NCBI RefSeq assembly: GCF_042657185.1
Contig: NZ_JBHSNN010000027.1
Length of the DNA: 22,576 nt
DNA from: Ureibacillus thermophilus
Lineage (GTDB): Bacteria; Bacillota; Bacilli; Bacillales_A; Planococcaceae
Direction: 5' to 3' (one strand)
This document shows positions 21,655-22,576 of the stretch, in pieces. Under the pieces are notes generated by a model, which searched no databases, was not told where the DNA came from, and saw only the letters and a list, made by a program, of their open reading frames with translations. The translations under genes were made by a program, and so were the position numbers. Position 1 is the stretch's first letter. Each line of letters starts with the position of its first letter.

Positions 21655-21698
21655 AAGAATTGGGTAGTCCATCATTTTCTATAGGAGGGGTAAAAAGC

Positions 21699-22322
21699 AT
21701 GAGCACAGTATTACAAGCGACAAAACGTAAGACTGGTGTGCGTTCAGAATTGACCCAACTTAGAAAAGGAGGAAAATTACCTGCCGTTATCTACGGCTAT
21801 GATATCGAAAATACTCCGATTGCCGTCGATTATAAGGAAATTGCCAAAGAAGTGCAAAAAAGAGGAAGAACGAGTATTTTCGATTTGGATGTGGAAGGAA
21901 AAAGAGTAAAAGCACTGATTCAGGAAGTGCAAAGAGAGCCATTAAAAGGCACAGTATTGCACATTGATTTTTATTCCGTCAATATGGAGCAGGAAGTGGA
22001 AGTAGATGTTCCTATCCATGCTGTTGGTGAATCAGTCGGAGTGAAAGAAGGGGGCGTATTAACGCAAATTTTAGATACGCTCAAAATTAAAGTGAAGCCG
22101 GCTGAAATTCCGGAGAAAATTGATATTGATATTACTACATTAGGTATTGGGGATACAATTTTTGTGAGTGATATTCGAGATAGAGTCGATTATCAAATTA
22201 TAGAAGGCGATGATGTGACAATCTTTACAGTCACTTCACCGGCTACTGCCCGCGATGCCGGACAAGGCGATGACGATAATCAAGATATAAAAGCAACAGA
22301 AGCACCGGAATCTCAAGCATAA
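21699..22322 (+). CDS. ctc: 50S ribosomal protein L25, general stress protein Ctc
   Basis: Ctc is a bL25-family protein that binds 5S rRNA in the large ribosomal subunit. The 207-residue product has the N-terminal L25 domain (about 1-92: KRKTGVRSELTQLRKGGKLP, AVIYG, HIDFYSV) and the C-terminal TL5-type beta domain (about 93-185). An acidic low-complexity tail follows (GQGDDDNQD). ATG 21699 is preceded by AGGAGGGG (21683-21690). The in-frame TTG 21660 is rejected because it lies before the Shine-Dalgarno. In B. subtilis pth (spoVC) follows; here the window ends in repeat DNA first. Confidence 0.95.
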   Translation: MSTVLQATKRKTGVRSELTQLRKGGKLPAVIYGYDIENTPIAVDYKEIAKEVQKRGRTSIFDLDVEGKRVKALIQEVQREPLKGTVLHIDFYSVNMEQEVEVDVPIHAVGESVGVKEGGVLTQILDTLKIKVKPAEIPEKIDIDITTLGIGDTIFVSDIRDRVDYQIIEGDDVTIFTVTSPATARDAGQGDDDNQDIKATEAPESQA

Positions 22323-22327
22323 TAGTG

Positions 22328-22516
22328 AAGGGGGCGTCTGAAAAGTCATTTCAAGACGCCCCCTTTGCGGCTTTCGCTAGAGTTTTTGCCGCAGATAAAT
22401 TGCGGACGAGGCGGCGCGTTTTGTAACCACCGCAGGGAAAGTTTTTAAGAGAATATTACTATAAGAAGTAAGGCTGTTTCCGAAAGTGTTCGACTTTCTG
22501 AACAGCCCCTTCTTAC
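22328..22516 (+). repeat. Composite two-hairpin repeat element, copy 2
   Basis: The first hairpin pairs AAGGGGGCGTCT (22328-22339) with AGACGCCCCCTT (22354-22365) and can end ctc transcription. A TGCGGC/GCCGCA hairpin (22366-22393) is extra relative to copy 1. The shared middle follows: GACGA (22405), GGCGG:CCACC (22410-22414 with 22427-22431), GCAG, and ATTACTATAAGAA (22455-22467). The last hairpin is GGCTGTT (22472-22478) with AACAGCC (22501-22507), also pairing GAAAGT/ACTTTC, followed by a C/T-rich tract. Nothing coding is visible from here to the window end at 22576. Confidence 0.65.
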
Positions 22517-22576
22517 CTCTAGTCAAGTGTTTTTTATTAAATAATTTGGTTCACATAGATTTTATTTTGGAAGGAA

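Noticed and set aside
21655..21698. Sigma-B promoter for ctc
   Set aside because: GGGTAG lacks a matching GTTTAA-type -35 at the right spacing, so sigma-B control cannot be supported.

Overview
The window is a stretch of core chromosome from a low-G+C, endospore-forming member of the Bacillales. Gene content and order follow the region after an rRNA operon near the Bacillus subtilis origin: yaaO, tmk, darA, yaaR, holB, ricT, yabA, trmN6, yazA, rsmI, abrB, metG, tatD, yabE, rnmV, rsmA, veg, sspF, ispE, purR, ridA, spoVG, glmU, prs, ctc. The protein divergence and the missing csfB-xpaC-yaaN block and yabG suggest a Planococcaceae-type genus such as Lysinibacillus or Ureibacillus. That genus-level placement is inference; the Bacillales assignment is firm. 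SspF, SpoVG, the RicT/YabA proteins, AbrB with tandem Spo0A boxes and a sigma-H-type spoVG promoter point to an intact sporulation network.

Layout. 1-68: tail of a 5S rRNA and its terminator. 69-502: spacer with a decayed minus-strand small membrane-protein gene. 503-2580: yaaO-tmk. 2832-3634: darA-yaaR (cyclic-di-AMP receptor and partner). 3719-5903: holB-ricT-yabA (clamp loader, RNA-processing/sporulation factor, replication-initiation control). 5906-6043: composite hairpin repeat. 6070-7935: trmN6-yazA-rsmI (tRNA and 16S rRNA methylation). 8029-8313: abrB on the minus strand, divergent from metG (8679-10640). 10869-14538: tatD, yabE, rnmV-rsmA (DNase, cell-wall protein, 5S maturation, 16S dimethylation). 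14682-15261: veg and sspF. 15431-17562: ispE, purR-ridA. 17563-18642: a gene-free kilobase with nested palindromes and a group II intron. 18643-22322: spoVG, glmU-prs, ctc. 22328-22516: a second copy of the composite hairpin repeat.

Most genes are housekeeping and ordinary. The unusual material is between genes. A compact 640-bp class IIC group II intron sits directly downstream of a terminator-like stem between ridA and spoVG. It keeps its ribozyme domains, but its reverse-transcriptase gene has collapsed to a 45-codon remnant. A nested GC-rich palindrome lies just upstream. A two-hairpin dispersed element occurs after yabA and again after ctc, with partly compensatory changes in an internal stem. 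I did not find a new defence or enzymatic system in this window.

Several start codons were placed downstream of the longest possible reading frame, because a strong Shine-Dalgarno sequence or promoter lies inside the longer frame. Motif comparisons with B. subtilis and Oceanobacillus iheyensis are from memory, without alignment.
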